This document shows, one piece after another, positions 45,857 to 55,600 of a stretch of DNA of 64,000 nt. Made by a program: the position numbers and the translations under genes. Each line of letters begins with the position of its first letter. The first letter of the stretch is position 1. Source of the stretch: Hyposmocoma kahamanoa (lineage: Eukaryota > Arthropoda > Insecta > Lepidoptera > Cosmopterigidae); NCBI RefSeq assembly GCF_003589595.1, contig NW_020653945.1, positions 24,226,361 to 24,290,360 of the forward strand, given 5' to 3'. Under the pieces are notes generated by a model. That model was not told the origin of the DNA, did not search any database, and worked only from the letters and a program-made list of their open reading frames with translations.

Positions 45857-48800
45857 TCGAGTGCGTACGTGATTGTGAGTTTGCGTGTTTATGAGTATAC
45901 GTATTTGCCTTCAAGTGCCATATGTAACGTAGTATAGTTCAATTTACTAGTAGGGTATACAGAGCAAAGGAAGTTAAATATGATGATAAAAAATTTACAA
46001 CATCGGACGGTACGCATAAGGTTAACAGTTAATGTGCTTCATTTACCTTATTGGTAATGACGGATGTAATAAGCTATTAGTTAAGAAAATAAAATAATAA
46101 AGCATTTGACGCAATGATTCTCGTAGATGTTGTTTTTCTATTAAAAATTGTCTCTTGTTTTCCTAGTGGCATAGTTTTTACAGTGGTTTCTGACGTATTT
46201 ATTGAATATCAGTTCAACTTTAGGTTTTTACGATTTATGATAATAGGTTTGTTTTGAAATAAACGGCCATTTTGAGTTTTTTTTTGTATGATGCTAAGTG
46301 ACAGCGCATAAGCGACACGCCTGTGCGTAACAGTTGCAGTACCACTCAGTACTTTAAATCACAAAGATCTTATGACCACTACCACTACACTCGTCACCTT
46401 GAAACATATATTGACATTCCCGTGTGCCTGTAATTTCACCAGCACCCATATTCTTCAAAACCGGAACGTAGTAATGTACTTGCATGCATAACTGCAGTAC
46501 TTTCTTGGACAAATTCTTTCACAAGGAACTAATGGAGGTAAGCAAAGCGCCGGGTTAAAATCCGATTACCTATTTCTGACATCAAGTTGTAATGTGAACT
46601 GTGTTCCGGTTAGAAGGGTAAGGGTGCTGGTGAAATTACAGGCACACGGGACTTGTCAACTTATGTCTCAGGGTGACGGGCACAGTGGCAGTGACCCTAA
46701 GATCTTTGCGATTTAAAGCTCTGAATGGCACTGCAACTGTTATCGATAGACGTGTCGCTTACCACCAGACGCACAACTTATACGTTCCGCCGCTTGGTAT
46801 CTCAAAAAAAAACTTTTTAACATTGTGGATAATTATCTAAGATGACTCAACAATGGATTTTTGTTACCCTCTATTTTAGAAAAAAAAATAAATGAGCTTC
46901 CCGCAAGATCGTGAGAGAGTATTGATAGCATGTTTTCTAATTAATTAAATAAATATTTTATCCCTTATTGTTCTAAAACTAAATATATTTAATGTAAAAA
47001 TTGACGACATGAATTGCCCAAAGAAAAAATTTGTAGCGAAAAGCCGTAGCAGAACTAGCACTAAACAATGGTGCGAGTATTGCTGGAGAAAAATGGAACA
47101 TGTTAACTTTATATCTATTGGTGACGGGCGCAGTGGCAGTGTTCGTCAAATCTTTGCGATTTAAAACTTTGAGTGGCACTGAAACTGTTATAGGTACTAT
47201 CACGCACGACTTCTTTGTTCCATCACCTGATAACATAAAAAAAAATCGTTAACAGTTTAAAAACACGGTGCATTTTTGACCTCCATCTCACCTGGTGGAA
47301 AGTGACGATGAGGTCAACGATATAGCATGCACGCCTGAATAATGCCTGTTTAGTCTCGCCCTAAAAAGGCCCAAGTTATAGATAAGAGTTCAGGGAATAA
47401 ATCTGCAGGCAGGGAATTCCACTTCTTAGCAGTTCGCCATATAAATGTGGAATCGAAGTGCTTCATGCAAATCCTTGGAATATCCACAACATAGAGGTGG
47501 GACCCTAGCCCACGTCCAGTCACCCGATAATGAAAAGGCGGAATTAAATCATGCAATTCTATCGCAATTTTCAAATTGGACAAAGAATTATGTGTATAAA
47601 ACGTAATTTGCGCATAATTATTAATGTACATAAATTATTATGTATATAATTTGCATAACTATTAATATACGTATACAGTACAGGATAAAATAGAGAATTG
47701 TATAAATTTTACAGCGCTTTGAAATACAGGTTAGTTCAAAGCGCTGTGAAATTTATATTTTGTTCATGTGTTATTATCACGTTATAGACTCACGACCGTG
47801 AACTTACGATCACGGTCAAGGAAACTAAGCATTTAATTAAATGTTATTTCCTCAAAAACTTCTTTGTTCTAAGCAATAAATATTACAAGAACATGTAATG
47901 AACACTAATTAGCAATTCAAACTACATCGCTTGAATCTTTTGAAGTCATTTTAAAGGAAAGTGAAAAACCTGAATGTATTATTGTACACAAGATGTTTTA
48001 AGTAATTATTAGTAACAAGTATCTATTTATAGATAACAAATAAGGTTTAGTGTTGGTTACACCATTTTTATTTCCCACTTTATTTTGACTTGAGTAAAGT
48101 TCAAAAGAAAAACCACCCATTTTCAACTTGAGCAAAGTTTGCTAAGTGACGAAATAGATACTATTTATTAGACGACGGGTCTGAATATGCATAATAGTAG
48201 GTGGTATAAATAGTCAGAAAAACCATGAACATGTTATGTCTGAGCTGGATCCAAAAACTGTAGAGTAACCAAACATATCATATTTTCAAAAATTTTACAA
48301 CAGGAACCTGCATTAATAGACTGCTTTTCTAATTAAGACAAGTGAATTTTAATGAGGATAAAATTGACATCGTAATTAACTTGCTACATTTGATACTTCA
48401 TGAAACTAAGGAACTACTGGACATTATGTTTATTAATAAAACAATACATAATCCAGAAAACTTATTGTGGTTGAAATTGACGCAAAATGACTCGTAGTGT
48501 TTACTAATGATGGGAAACTGGTGCATCTAGTGCGTACGCAGCAATGTAAAATATGAATCATTCTGTCCCACAAAGCGTTGCGTGGATGTATCAAAACAAT
48601 CTTGAATATATGTACCATGCAAAGCTTACATCAAAGGCAAGAATATAAAACAAAATAACGTTTCGAGATAACCGCTCACGCGATGCGCTCCTCCTACTGC
48701 AAAATGGCGGCTATTTGGTTTCGCAAATTAGAAAAGCATTCAGTTTAAATACAAGTTTTTATAAATAAAAATTATTATTCTGCATTGCTAAATAAATACC

Positions 48801-51409
48801 CTCCGTACTACCAACAAGAACATCTCCAATAAAAGGCAGTAATACACCGCAAATCATACACTTAAAAAGCACTAATGAAATTTTTGGTGTACTTGGATAA
48901 ATATGATAATATTCCGTTTGAGTGGTTCTAACGTTTACCATGAAATTCCTCCTTAAAGTTAAGTTTATAAACATTTATATTCAGGGTAAACTTAAAAAAC
49001 GCTACTTACGGTATGTTTTCAATAAATAAACACCGAAATCACCAGCCCAAACAATAACACACACGATCGTCGTGACGTAATTTTGATGTTATTTTTTTTT
49101 AAATGACTGACCCAGGCATTAAAAACTTTATGGTTTGCTAGAGTAGTTGCCGAAATAGCAATTAATATTAGTTCTTTTACCTGTTATAACTTCGATATCT
49201 GATAAACCGGTATAAAATCATCACCGGCACCTCTAGGTGTGGTATGCGTCTACGCCTGCATGTATCGCGTGAGCGGATAATGTCTAATGAATTTATGCTC
49301 TTAGATAAATTGTTAAAGATGATTTCTTTATTTTGGTTTTACAGAAGACGGTGGAAATGATGTCGAACTAAACTTCGAGTACAATGCAACAACATTAGCA
49401 TTCAACAAAACTATAACAGGACACGATCTAAACCACGAAATCTACTGTTCTATTAGGTTTAACATAATGGCTCCCACAGTTTTCGGAAAAATGTCAACAC
49501 CGTATGTACCAATAACAAGAATTAAGAAACCGGTTGCACATTTGGAAACCAATGACACGGATAGTAAGTTTGATCAAATCGTATTTTTATAATTGGAAAT
49601 GAAACTAATTTTTTTATTTAAATCGTGTATATTTATTTTTTCAAACAAGACCAGATTCTGAGCTACTGACTAACTGCCTGCCGGCTGACACATAGCCTTG
49701 ACCTTGGGATCCTTGGGACAGGTCCCAAGGTCAAGTAAAGGGCCTGAAACGTTGTTTTGTTTAAAAAACAAGTATACGCTATTCAGATCCGGATATTAGT
49801 TTCATAACCAATGTGAACAATCAGAAAGCCTTGATACTTACTTCCTTGGTAACTTGATACGTGCTATTATAACTTACTAGAAATTAATATGTAACGAAAT
49901 TCAAACCAAATCTTAGTCAAAATAGAAATTTATTTATTTATAATCTCAGTACAGAGTACTAAAAAAACCGACCTCAAAAGTACGTGGAATTACATCTATT
50001 TGCTAAGTTTTATTGAAATATCCCCTAGTTCGCCACTATACAGGACTTGACACCGGAGATAATAAAAATAGGTTCTCACTACGATACTACTCAAAGTATA
50101 TTGAGAGAAAAACTCCTGGAATTGGAGAAATAGCAAAATCAACCATTAAAGTAATCGCTCCTAAATTAAAGTTTGGCGCTATTTATAAAAATGAATCTTC
50201 ATGCGTGAACAGCCACCCTTCGAAGTGGATGATTTTCTTGAAAATGAAATGAGACCACTATGGAAGTACCCCCTTTCCAACAAAAAAAGAATCATTAAAA
50301 TCGATTTACAAATACCGGAGTTGTCGCGTAACATACATACAAAAAAAAAGAACATACAGTCGAATTGAGAACCTCCTCCTTTTTTGAAGTCGGTTAAAAA
50401 GTAGTTTATTAATTGGACCTAAATTATGTATATAAGTATACTTACATTTTTAAGTGGACACTTTATTACATAACTAAACTAATCACAAATTTTAACAAAG
50501 AATTCAAAACATTACTGTACAAAGGCGAGCTTATCCCATAAAGCGATTTCTTCCAAATAACCTTTCTAATTATTCCTTCGCTGGTAGTAAAATTTAGTAT
50601 AATTTTATAAACGTCCAAGCTGAATCAAATGGCAAATGAAGAAGACAAGTATGACATGTACTTGTACCTGATGATAAGTACGACAAAGCTGCTGTTAGGT
50701 AGAAGACGGATTTAGTGATTGGAAGTAAAGATTATTTTAACTTTAAAAAAATCAAGAACAATGGTGTCAAAAATAAAAATTTCTTACGTGTTAGATAAGA
50801 AATAATGACGTGAAAATAATACTGAATGTTTATTTTTTTTTGTTACAGACAATTTACAAAATTGGATAATAGGAGGTGCAGTAGGCGGAGTAACGCTACT
50901 AGTGATAATAATTGTTCTAGTAGTATTAATGATACGATGTCGTACACAAAGAGCGGATACAAATAATAGGACTCCAGAACCGCCAACTCAGAATTCTAGT
51001 AGCGGGGTAAGATTTTTAAATCACGTCTTCTGTAAAAACGCAGCCCTAAATTATATCAAATTACAATTTACTATTTTTTTTTTGCTTTTCTATTCACCAC
51101 TTTTATCGATCATTATTCTACACAACTTTACACGCTTATGAAAATACATTGGAAGCGGCAAAGACTTCTACTTTAATTTCAACTTATTTACAGGTATATG
51201 AAACACCAGAAGATCCAATATACTCGTACGTTCCAATCAGCGTAGTGACCTTCTACGAAGCGAAAGCCATGGCAGCAGCAAACAGAAAAATGGAGATGCA
51301 ATCTGTAAAACCTCCGCCACTCCCACAAAGACCACCAAATATGTCGAGGTCAGATGATTACGATTATGCCTATGCGGTTAATAATAGGAGACCTCCGCCA
51401 CCAACGTAA
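36981..51409 (+). CDS. Gene B: mucin-stalk, single-Ig transmembrane receptor-like protein (spliced)
   Basis: Model joins 36981-37032, 41047-41349, 42878-43183, 45054-45191, 49345-49563, 50849-51006 and 51194-51409: 1392 nt, 463 codons plus stop, with no internal stop and matching phases (1,1,1,1,1,0). Domain order: signal peptide; novel module with two Cys (residues about 18-118); Thr/Ser-rich stalk (about 119-220); one Ig-like domain of the gene A type (about 221-320); transmembrane helix (about 345-365); cytoplasmic tail of roughly 100 residues with PPPLPQRP and several Tyr. It should be a type I membrane protein. The Ig domain uses the same 138-nt A exon and a B exon as gene A, so the genes are paralogues in tandem. 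I do not recognise a named orthologue; receptor function is inferred from architecture. Confidence 0.82.
37466..37632. repeat. Fold-back repeat (arms of about 60-66 bp)
   Basis: Left arm 37466-37532 (...TTCGGGACTTAATCACG..TTTTAATTACCTCGAC) pairs with right arm 37570-37632. The 37-nt loop has CCATGGATGTTACAAC. Related GACGTTTCGGG/GGTCCCATGG pieces occur at 33211-33310 and 49610-49800. Confidence 0.75.
37640..38110 (+). pseudogene. LINE RNase H and C-terminal fragment
   Basis: Reads MPSHGGLLGNEEADRLA (the end of an RNase H domain) and, after shifts, LNCAMCGIREDVYHLLMEC, the CC-HC zinc-like tail of LINEs with RNase H. Stops and frameshifts are present. It sits in intron 1 of gene B. Confidence 0.65.
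38860..39061 (+). pseudogene. LINE 3' UTR with (AAT)n tail
   Basis: CATCGCTGCACTAGGTTCCT, TACCACTTTCCACTTAACATC, AGGTGGAGTGGAGTCATTTGC, then (AAT)n at 39030-39053 and A-run: the usual 3' end of a lepidopteran LINE. Confidence 0.5.
39691..40025 (-). mobile_element. SINE family 3, copy 2
   Basis: Same tRNA-like head (CCGGATTCGAACCGACGTCT on +) and GCGCCATCTATTAGAAATC body. In intron 1 of gene B. Confidence 0.75.
40063..40683 (+). mobile_element. MITE family 2, copy 3 with a flipped end
   Basis: Same core as the other copies, in intron 1 of gene B. Its left terminus is inverted: GGCTATTATC at 40065 and GATAATAGCC at 40098 enclose a reversed end sequence, suggesting a terminal hairpin inversion. 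Confidence 0.75.
41047..41349 (+). CDS. Gene B exon 2: novel N-terminal extracellular module
   Basis: 303 nt, phase 1-1, acceptor TTGTTGCAG and donor GTAAGT. Begins YAKIAAATPELELKP, contains two Cys (YNCYNAIS and RKICDTIR) and a Tyr-rich end. I recognise no family. The predicted helix-like charged centre (SEVRRRLLESYN) and paired Cys suggest a small folded domain. Gene A has nothing equivalent. Confidence 0.75.
41561..41594. repeat. (AT)n microsatellite
   Basis: About 34 bp of alternating TA in gene B intron 2. Confidence 0.9.
42342..42627 (-). mobile_element. MITE family 1, copy 5
   Basis: Full-length copy in intron 2 of gene B, about 250 bp before exon 3, reversed relative to copy 1. Confidence 0.9.
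42878..43183 (+). CDS. Gene B exon 3: Thr/Ser-rich mucin-like stalk
   Basis: 306 nt, phase 1-1, acceptor ATTTTCAG and donor GTAAGT. Roughly a third Thr, with runs such as PTTTRTTRKS, TTTPLTKPSTTETTTTE, plus Pro and Ser: an O-glycosylated stalk in type I receptors. Basic start (KSIKPRRIRS) and sequons NAT and NVT. Low complexity makes homology calls unsafe. Confidence 0.8.
43184..45053 (+). other. Gene B intron 3
   Basis: Mostly AT-rich. Has a hairpin at 43632-43652, a tRNA-like scrap at 43850-43885 and a GC-richer patch at 44040-44220 without a convincing frame. Confidence 0.45.
45054..45191 (+). CDS. Gene B exon 4: Ig domain, A-type exon
   Basis: 138 nt, phase 1-1, acceptor TTTTTCAG and donor GTAAGA. 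Encodes PILLTILPDSTEIIATEGEIP then NLRC and VVSWYER. It shares SGSNLPK..PYV.SWY with the A exons of gene A, so it is a paralogous exon with the Ig Cys and Trp retained. Confidence 0.8.
45231..45434 (+). mobile_element. SINE family 1, copy 2
   Basis: Starts about 40 bp after exon 4 of gene B; GGGGATCGAACTCAGGATCT marks the tRNA-like part. Confidence 0.7.
45819..45852. repeat. (GT)n microsatellite
   Basis: About 34 bp of GT, gene B intron 4. A His/Thr-rich minus-strand open frame over it is an artefact. Confidence 0.9.
46290..46800. repeat. Two family 5 copies, head to head
   Basis: 46290-46530 forward and 46600-46800 reversed, in intron 4 of gene B; a further reversed part lies at 47110-47230. 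Confidence 0.6.
47270..47580 (-). pseudogene. LINE 3' tail fragment
   Basis: Minus strand has [38 protein letters not shown]: another copy of the tail at 24440-25140, in intron 4 of gene B. Confidence 0.65.
47704..47747. repeat. Hairpin in gene B intron 4
   Basis: AATTTTACAGCGCTTTGAA pairs with TTCAAAGCGCTGTGAAATT; stem about 18 nt. Confidence 0.5.
48672..49276 (-). mobile_element. MITE family 2, copy 4
   Basis: 605 bp, CCGCTCACGCGATGCGC at the left and ATCGCGTGAGCGG at the right, flanked on both sides by ATAA, a likely target duplication. In intron 4 of gene B, ending about 70 nt before exon 5. Confidence 0.85.
49345..49563 (+). CDS. Gene B exon 5: Ig domain, B-type exon and hinge
   Basis: 219 nt, phase 1-1, acceptor GGTTTTACAG and donor GTAAGT. 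Encodes VELNFEYNATTLAFNKT...HEIYC, the second Ig half with its Cys, followed by a 38-residue hinge ending HLETNDTD. Sequons NAT, NKT, NDT. Corresponds to the B exons of gene A (shared ELNFE, IYC and ITRIKKP/ITKPPK endings). Confidence 0.8.
49610..49800. repeat. Fold-back repeat in gene B intron 5
   Basis: GAAACTAATTTTTTTATTTA on the left pairs loosely with ATTAGTTTCATAAC on the right, and CCTTGACCTTGGGATCCTTG with CAAGGTCAAG inside. Same family as 37466. Confidence 0.5.
49941..50400. repeat. Same repeat, second copy, with a 180-bp insert
   Basis: Matches 25720-26046 on both sides, but after CCCCTAGTTCGCCAC it has about 180 bp absent from the other copy (50037-50211). In intron 5 of gene B. 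Confidence 0.7.
50037..50211 (+). other. 180-bp insertion with an open frame
   Basis: Flanked by GCCAC at 50032-50036 and 50212-50216. It is open throughout in one frame (60 codons: GLDTGDNKNRFSLRYYSKYI, GIGEIAKSTIKVIAPKL). No start signal of its own and no known family. May be an exon-derived or retroposed piece. Confidence 0.35.
50849..51006 (+). CDS. Gene B exon 6: transmembrane helix
   Basis: 158 nt, starts in phase 1 and ends in phase 0 at GTAAGA. Encodes NLQNW, then a 24-residue hydrophobic Gly-Val-Ile-Leu segment (IIGGAVGG...VVLMI), then RCRTQR, a positive stop-transfer that fixes type I topology, and PEPPTQNSSSG. A read-through ORF continues into the intron, but the donor plus phase match with 51194 favour splicing. 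Confidence 0.85.
51194..51409 (+). CDS. Gene B exon 7: cytoplasmic signalling tail
   Basis: 216 nt, phase 0, acceptor ATTTACAG, ending TAA at 51407-51409. The tail has VYETPEDPIYSYVPI (YxxI-type tyrosine site), FYEAKAMAAANRKMEM, PPPLPQRPP (PxxPxR, class II SH3 ligand), DDYDYAYAV and RRPPPPT at the C-terminus. Such a tail can recruit SH3 and, if phosphorylated, SH2 proteins. A possible AATAAA lies at 51699-51704. Confidence 0.85.
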   Translation, partial: VYETPEDPIYSYVPISVVTFYEAKAMAAANRKMEMQSVKPPPLPQRPPNMSRSDDYDYAYAVNNRRPPPPT

Positions 51410-51698
51410 GACTCTGATAGGTAGTAGGTGACTGAAATTGCCTATTGTATTGCTAGTATTTGATTGGTCAATGAAAGAAACAAGGACATGTAGATACTCG
51501 TAACTGAACAGTCTGTTTTGATTAGAGTGAACAATGACCAAATATAAAAGATTTTTAGGAACCTTAGTATTATTGTAGGTAGTCATAGAAAATAAGATTG
51601 AGTTGATATTAAAGTTGATGTTTTAACGTTACATTGTTGTATAATATTTATATAGAAAATTATAGTGAGAAACTAAATTAATCACCTTCTCAGTTTAA

Positions 51699-51704
51699 AA
51701 TAAA
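51699..51704 (+). other. Candidate polyadenylation signal of gene B
   Basis: AATAAA 290 nt after the stop codon, in AT-rich sequence and before the next repeat element at 51733. It is the first canonical hexamer after the stop that I see. Confidence 0.45.
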
Positions 51705-51732
51705 AAGCAGTTCTCTCTAGTACTCGGTATAA

Positions 51733-52600
51733 CCGCTCACGCGATTCATGCGTCTCTGGAAGCATTTTTTTTTATTATATATTAGACATACGCTTGGCCA
51801 CAATCTCACCTGATGTTAAGCGACGATGTGACCGACGATGGGACGCGTTTGCCTAAAAATGCCTATTCACTCTAGCCTTGAATAGCCCCAAATTGTACTT
51901 TTCGGGAAATACAGAGCCGGTAGAGCATTCCATTCCTTTGCCGTACGCATCAGAAAGGAGGAGGCAAAGCGCTTAGCGCGAATAGGTGGAATATCAACGA
52001 CATAAGAATGGAGTGCTCCGGAAGCATACCACACCTAGAGATATCGGTGATGATTTTAGACCGATGTATCGGATATCGAAGTTATAACAGGTAAAAGAAC
52101 TAATACTAATTGCTATTTCGGTAACTACTCTAGCAAACCGTAAAGTTTTTAATACCTGGGTCTGTGATTTAAAAAAATAAACAACTTCAAAAATACGTCA
52201 CGACAATCGTGTGTGTTATTGTTTGGGCTGGTGATGTCGGTGTTTATTTATTGAAAACATACCGTAAGTAGCGTTTTTTAAGTTTACCCTGAATATAAAT
52301 GTTTATAAACTATACTTTAAGGAGTAATTTCATGGTAAATATTAGAACCACTCAAACGGAATATTATCATATTTACCCAAGTACACCAAAAATTTCATTA
52401 GTGCTTTTTAAGTGCAGGATTTGCGGTGTATTACTGCATTTTATTTGAGATGTTTTTGTTGTAGTACGGAGGGTATTTATTTAGCAATGCAGAATAATAA
52501 TTTTTATTTTTAAAAACTTGTATTTATACTGAATCCTTTTCTAATTTGCGAAACCAAATAGCCGCCATTTTGCAGTAGGATGAGCGCATCGCTTGAGCGG
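51733..52600 (+). mobile_element. MITE family 2, copy 5, interrupted
   Basis: Same ends and core as the family, split near its left end by a 254-bp insertion at 51766-52019. Just downstream of gene B. Confidence 0.85.
51766..52019 (-). mobile_element. Retroposed fragment nested in MITE copy 5
   Basis: Flanked by GGAAGCAT at 51758-51765 and 52020-52027, with a T-run at its left end (poly-A on the minus strand). Its sequence (CACCTGATGTTAAGCGACGA, GCCTATTCACTCTAGCCTT) matches intron pieces near 27180 and 30830 and belongs to the LINE-tail family of 24440. Confidence 0.8.
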
Positions 52601-54119
52601 TTAAAAGAAAATGTCTTGAATAGAAACAGATGTGTTGTAGCGAATATGTCCACTTAAATACAAAAATATATTTGATAGAATATATTACTGAGCCAGACAA
52701 AATTGAATATTATTCATCGTATTTGTGACGAAACGATGGGCAGCAACTCAATCATGTAGTAGGTGAAATATAGTCGAAAAAATGTGTTTTTGTTTTATTT
52801 TGATATAAATCTTCTGAAATGAGTTTTTTTTTGTGAAAATGGTCAATGTTGTTTACAATATTGGAATGCAAAATTATGTCTGTATTTTACATTGATATGT
52901 GATTTAAAATTTTGATTTTTTTATTTATTTTTTATTTTAAAATATTGTGTCTGTCACACCTGACACACAAAAAATCAAATAAAATTAGCAACTGGAAGAA
53001 AATCACAAAGAAATTTAATATCTGAAACTCATCTCACAGTCGGATACACATTGATGATAACACTAAAACTTCTTTAGTACCTTAAATGTCTATAGACAGG
53101 TGTAACCACTTTTCATCAGGTAGACAGGAGAGGCCAGTTTGTAAACAACAAATAACAATATTACATTAATTTATAACGATTCTATAAAAAGTACACTTAC
53201 ACCTTTTTTTATGCCTGGTTGTTATGTTTGGCTGGTTGGCTGATGGACTATGGACCCCTGACAAACGATTATTTCACGGTCTTCTGTTTAGCTGATCATG
53301 AGACTCCGTGTCAAAGACTTGACCAGACTAAACTAAAAGAAAAAGTCTTGACATCCCGGGATTTCTTGTTAAGGAGCTATTTAGTAGCAGTACTGCCACC
53401 TTACCTATTTTTACCTCCAAACAGTAATATGAGCTTTACTGCGTTGCAGTTTTGAAGGGTAAGGGTGACATTACAGGCATATGGAACTTGTTAATTTATG
53501 TTTCAGGGTAAAGGGCGCGATGGCAAAGTCCCTCAGTTATTTTTTAATTAAAGGTCTGAGTGACTCTTTAAATCTCCTATGGATCGAAGTGTGGTTTCCG
53601 CGACATGTTTCGCGAATGATAAAAAAGCCATTGTGAACATTTCGTTTGAAAGTCTAATACGATTGAAACGTTGCTCCTCTTGCAGCACTAGGCAAGTCGT
53701 TCCTTATTTTGGATAAAACTTATTTGTAGCGAGTACAATGAGGACTCGACCGACTGGACCGCCTGCTTTTTTCTTTCATTCACACACGTAAACGTAAATA
53801 GCCCACTACTCTATCGAGAACTGCCTTAATTTTCTCAAAGCCGACGAAATAGACTTCCCTATTATGATAACTCGAAGAACACAATTAGTCTTAACCGGGA
53901 CCTGAACAAACACAATCGTCTTCAGTCAATAGACGTTAATAGTTAATTATTCCATCCAATTATCTGAGGAGGGACGGTGAACGAATATTAATCTCGAGAG
54001 GGTTGTGAGCGATATCTTGGTCGAGTCAACATGGAAGGATTTGCTCTGAGATTCAGTATTTTATATGTAATCGCAGTGGAGCTCTTTCTGACAAAGTTTT
54101 TCCAAGTAAATACTATCAC
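52601..54119. other. No supported gene downstream of gene B
   Basis: AT-rich, then family 5 sequence at 53390-53580. Open frames at 53219 and 54125 lie over repeat sequence. Confidence 0.5.
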
Positions 54120-54370
54120 CATACCTATGTCTGCGATCTAATATGACCATTACTGCGTCCCGATTTTGCTGGTATTATAGGCACGTGGGATTTGTTAACC
54201 TTATGATTCAGGGTCATAAGCGCATTGGCAGTGATTTTCGGATCTTTGCGATTTGCAACTATTATGAATAGGCGAGTTCCACCCATAGATTTAGTACCTA
54301 TAATGCGCCCACCACTGGATATCATGAAAAAATATGTATGTATATAAATATTAGATCAACATCACATACG

Positions 54371-54556
54371 TTACCCTGATCCCAAAGTAAATAACTAAAG
54401 CACTTGAGTTATTGAAATCGGAAACAATGATGGTACCACAAACACCCAGACCTGGGTCAATATAGAAAAGTTAGTTATCTACATTGACCTGGCCGGGGAT
54501 CGATCCCGAGACCTTAGAGACGGCGACACCATAAAAAACCGGTGTGTGAGGTCGTC
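54371..54556 (+). mobile_element. SINE family 1, copy 3
   Basis: Same order of blocks as 5360-5556, with CCGGGGATCGATCCCGAGAC in the tRNA-like part. Confidence 0.7.
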
Positions 54557-54664
54557 AAAATATATATAATTACTGTTTTGACGAAACAAGGTATTAGTGT
54601 TGTTGTTTATTTGCGATACTGTACTCATAAAATCCACATTATGGACAATATAGTTTAAAAATTG

Positions 54665-54895
54665 GTATTATGCCCTCCACCCTTACCTATTTCTGTCGAA
54701 AAGGGTGGAAGAGTAAGGGTGCTGGTGAAATTACAAGTACATGGGACTTGTCAACTTATGTCTAGAGTGACGGGCTCGGTGGCAGTGCCCCTAAGATCTT
54801 TACGATTTAAAACTCTGAGTGGCGCTGCAACTCTTATGGATATTCGAGTCACTTACCACGAGCTGTAGGATTTGTTCTTCCCGTCACTTGGTACT
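54665..54895 (-). repeat. Dispersed repeat family 5, reversed copy
   Basis: GGTGCTGGTGAAATTAC, GACTTGTCAACTTATGTC, GATCTTTACGATTTAAAAC and TTCCCGTCACTTGG, the reverse of the 57895 copy. An open frame here is not a gene. Confidence 0.65.
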
Positions 54896-55074
54896 ATAAA
54901 AAAATCCTTAAACTACAGTATTACAATACCTTCCGTGTAGGTAGGTACTACGTACGTGGAATATGTAAGGGTTGTCATAAAATTGAAAAACTTTTTGCGA
55001 TCGTTATCATAACGTAATCAATAACAAACAATAATTATCACTTATGTGGTTTTGTTCGTAGTCTTGCCTCAAAA

Positions 55075-55562
55075 ATGGGATTAAGAAAAAAATTAGTAAC
55101 GTATAAAGATAGGCTTAACCGATTTCAACTAAATTCAAAATTAGATACTGATATCTTAAGCCATGTTTCACTGAAGGCTACTAATAGGTCTAGCCGAAGT
55201 CAACATTTGTTTTCGGTGCCCTCTACTACAAATAATGTGTCATATAATTGTCCTCTTATACGCCTATGCAGACAGTATAATGTCTTATCTAAAGATCTCG
55301 ATGTATTCCACCAGAGCACTAACACATTCGTAAAAATTATAAAGAACCATGACTTTGCCGTATCACGCGAACACCTCACAGAGTGAAATATTTTCTTTTA
55401 AAGTATATCATTGTTTATAAGACTTAGATAGCCATATATAAATTTTAAATGTTATTTCAATGTTGTGCGCGGTTGTTATTGAGATATAAATTTGTTTGTT
55501 TTTGTTATAGTGTTATGGTTTTAGGTGTATTGTATAATTTGTATCTTGTAACTGTGCCAAAA

Positions 55563-55593
<31 letters not shown>

Positions 55594-55600
55594 ATAGTAA
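55075..55600 (+). pseudogene. 5'-truncated LINE: C-terminal tail, 3' UTR and (AAAT)n
   Basis: MGLRKKLVTYKDRLNRFQLN.. to CPLIRLCRQYNVLSKDLDVF ending TAA at 55384-55386 resembles the extreme C-terminus of insect LINE ORF2. It is followed by an AT-rich 3' UTR and a (AAAT)n tail at 55558-55596. Confidence 0.55.

Noticed and set aside
45717..45914. His/Thr-rich minus-strand protein
   Set aside because: Translation of a GT microsatellite.
50902..51141. Reading straight through the TM exon donor as gene B's end
   Set aside because: Possible as an intron-retention form, but GTAAGA plus a phase-0 acceptor at 51194 and a motif-rich tail support splicing.
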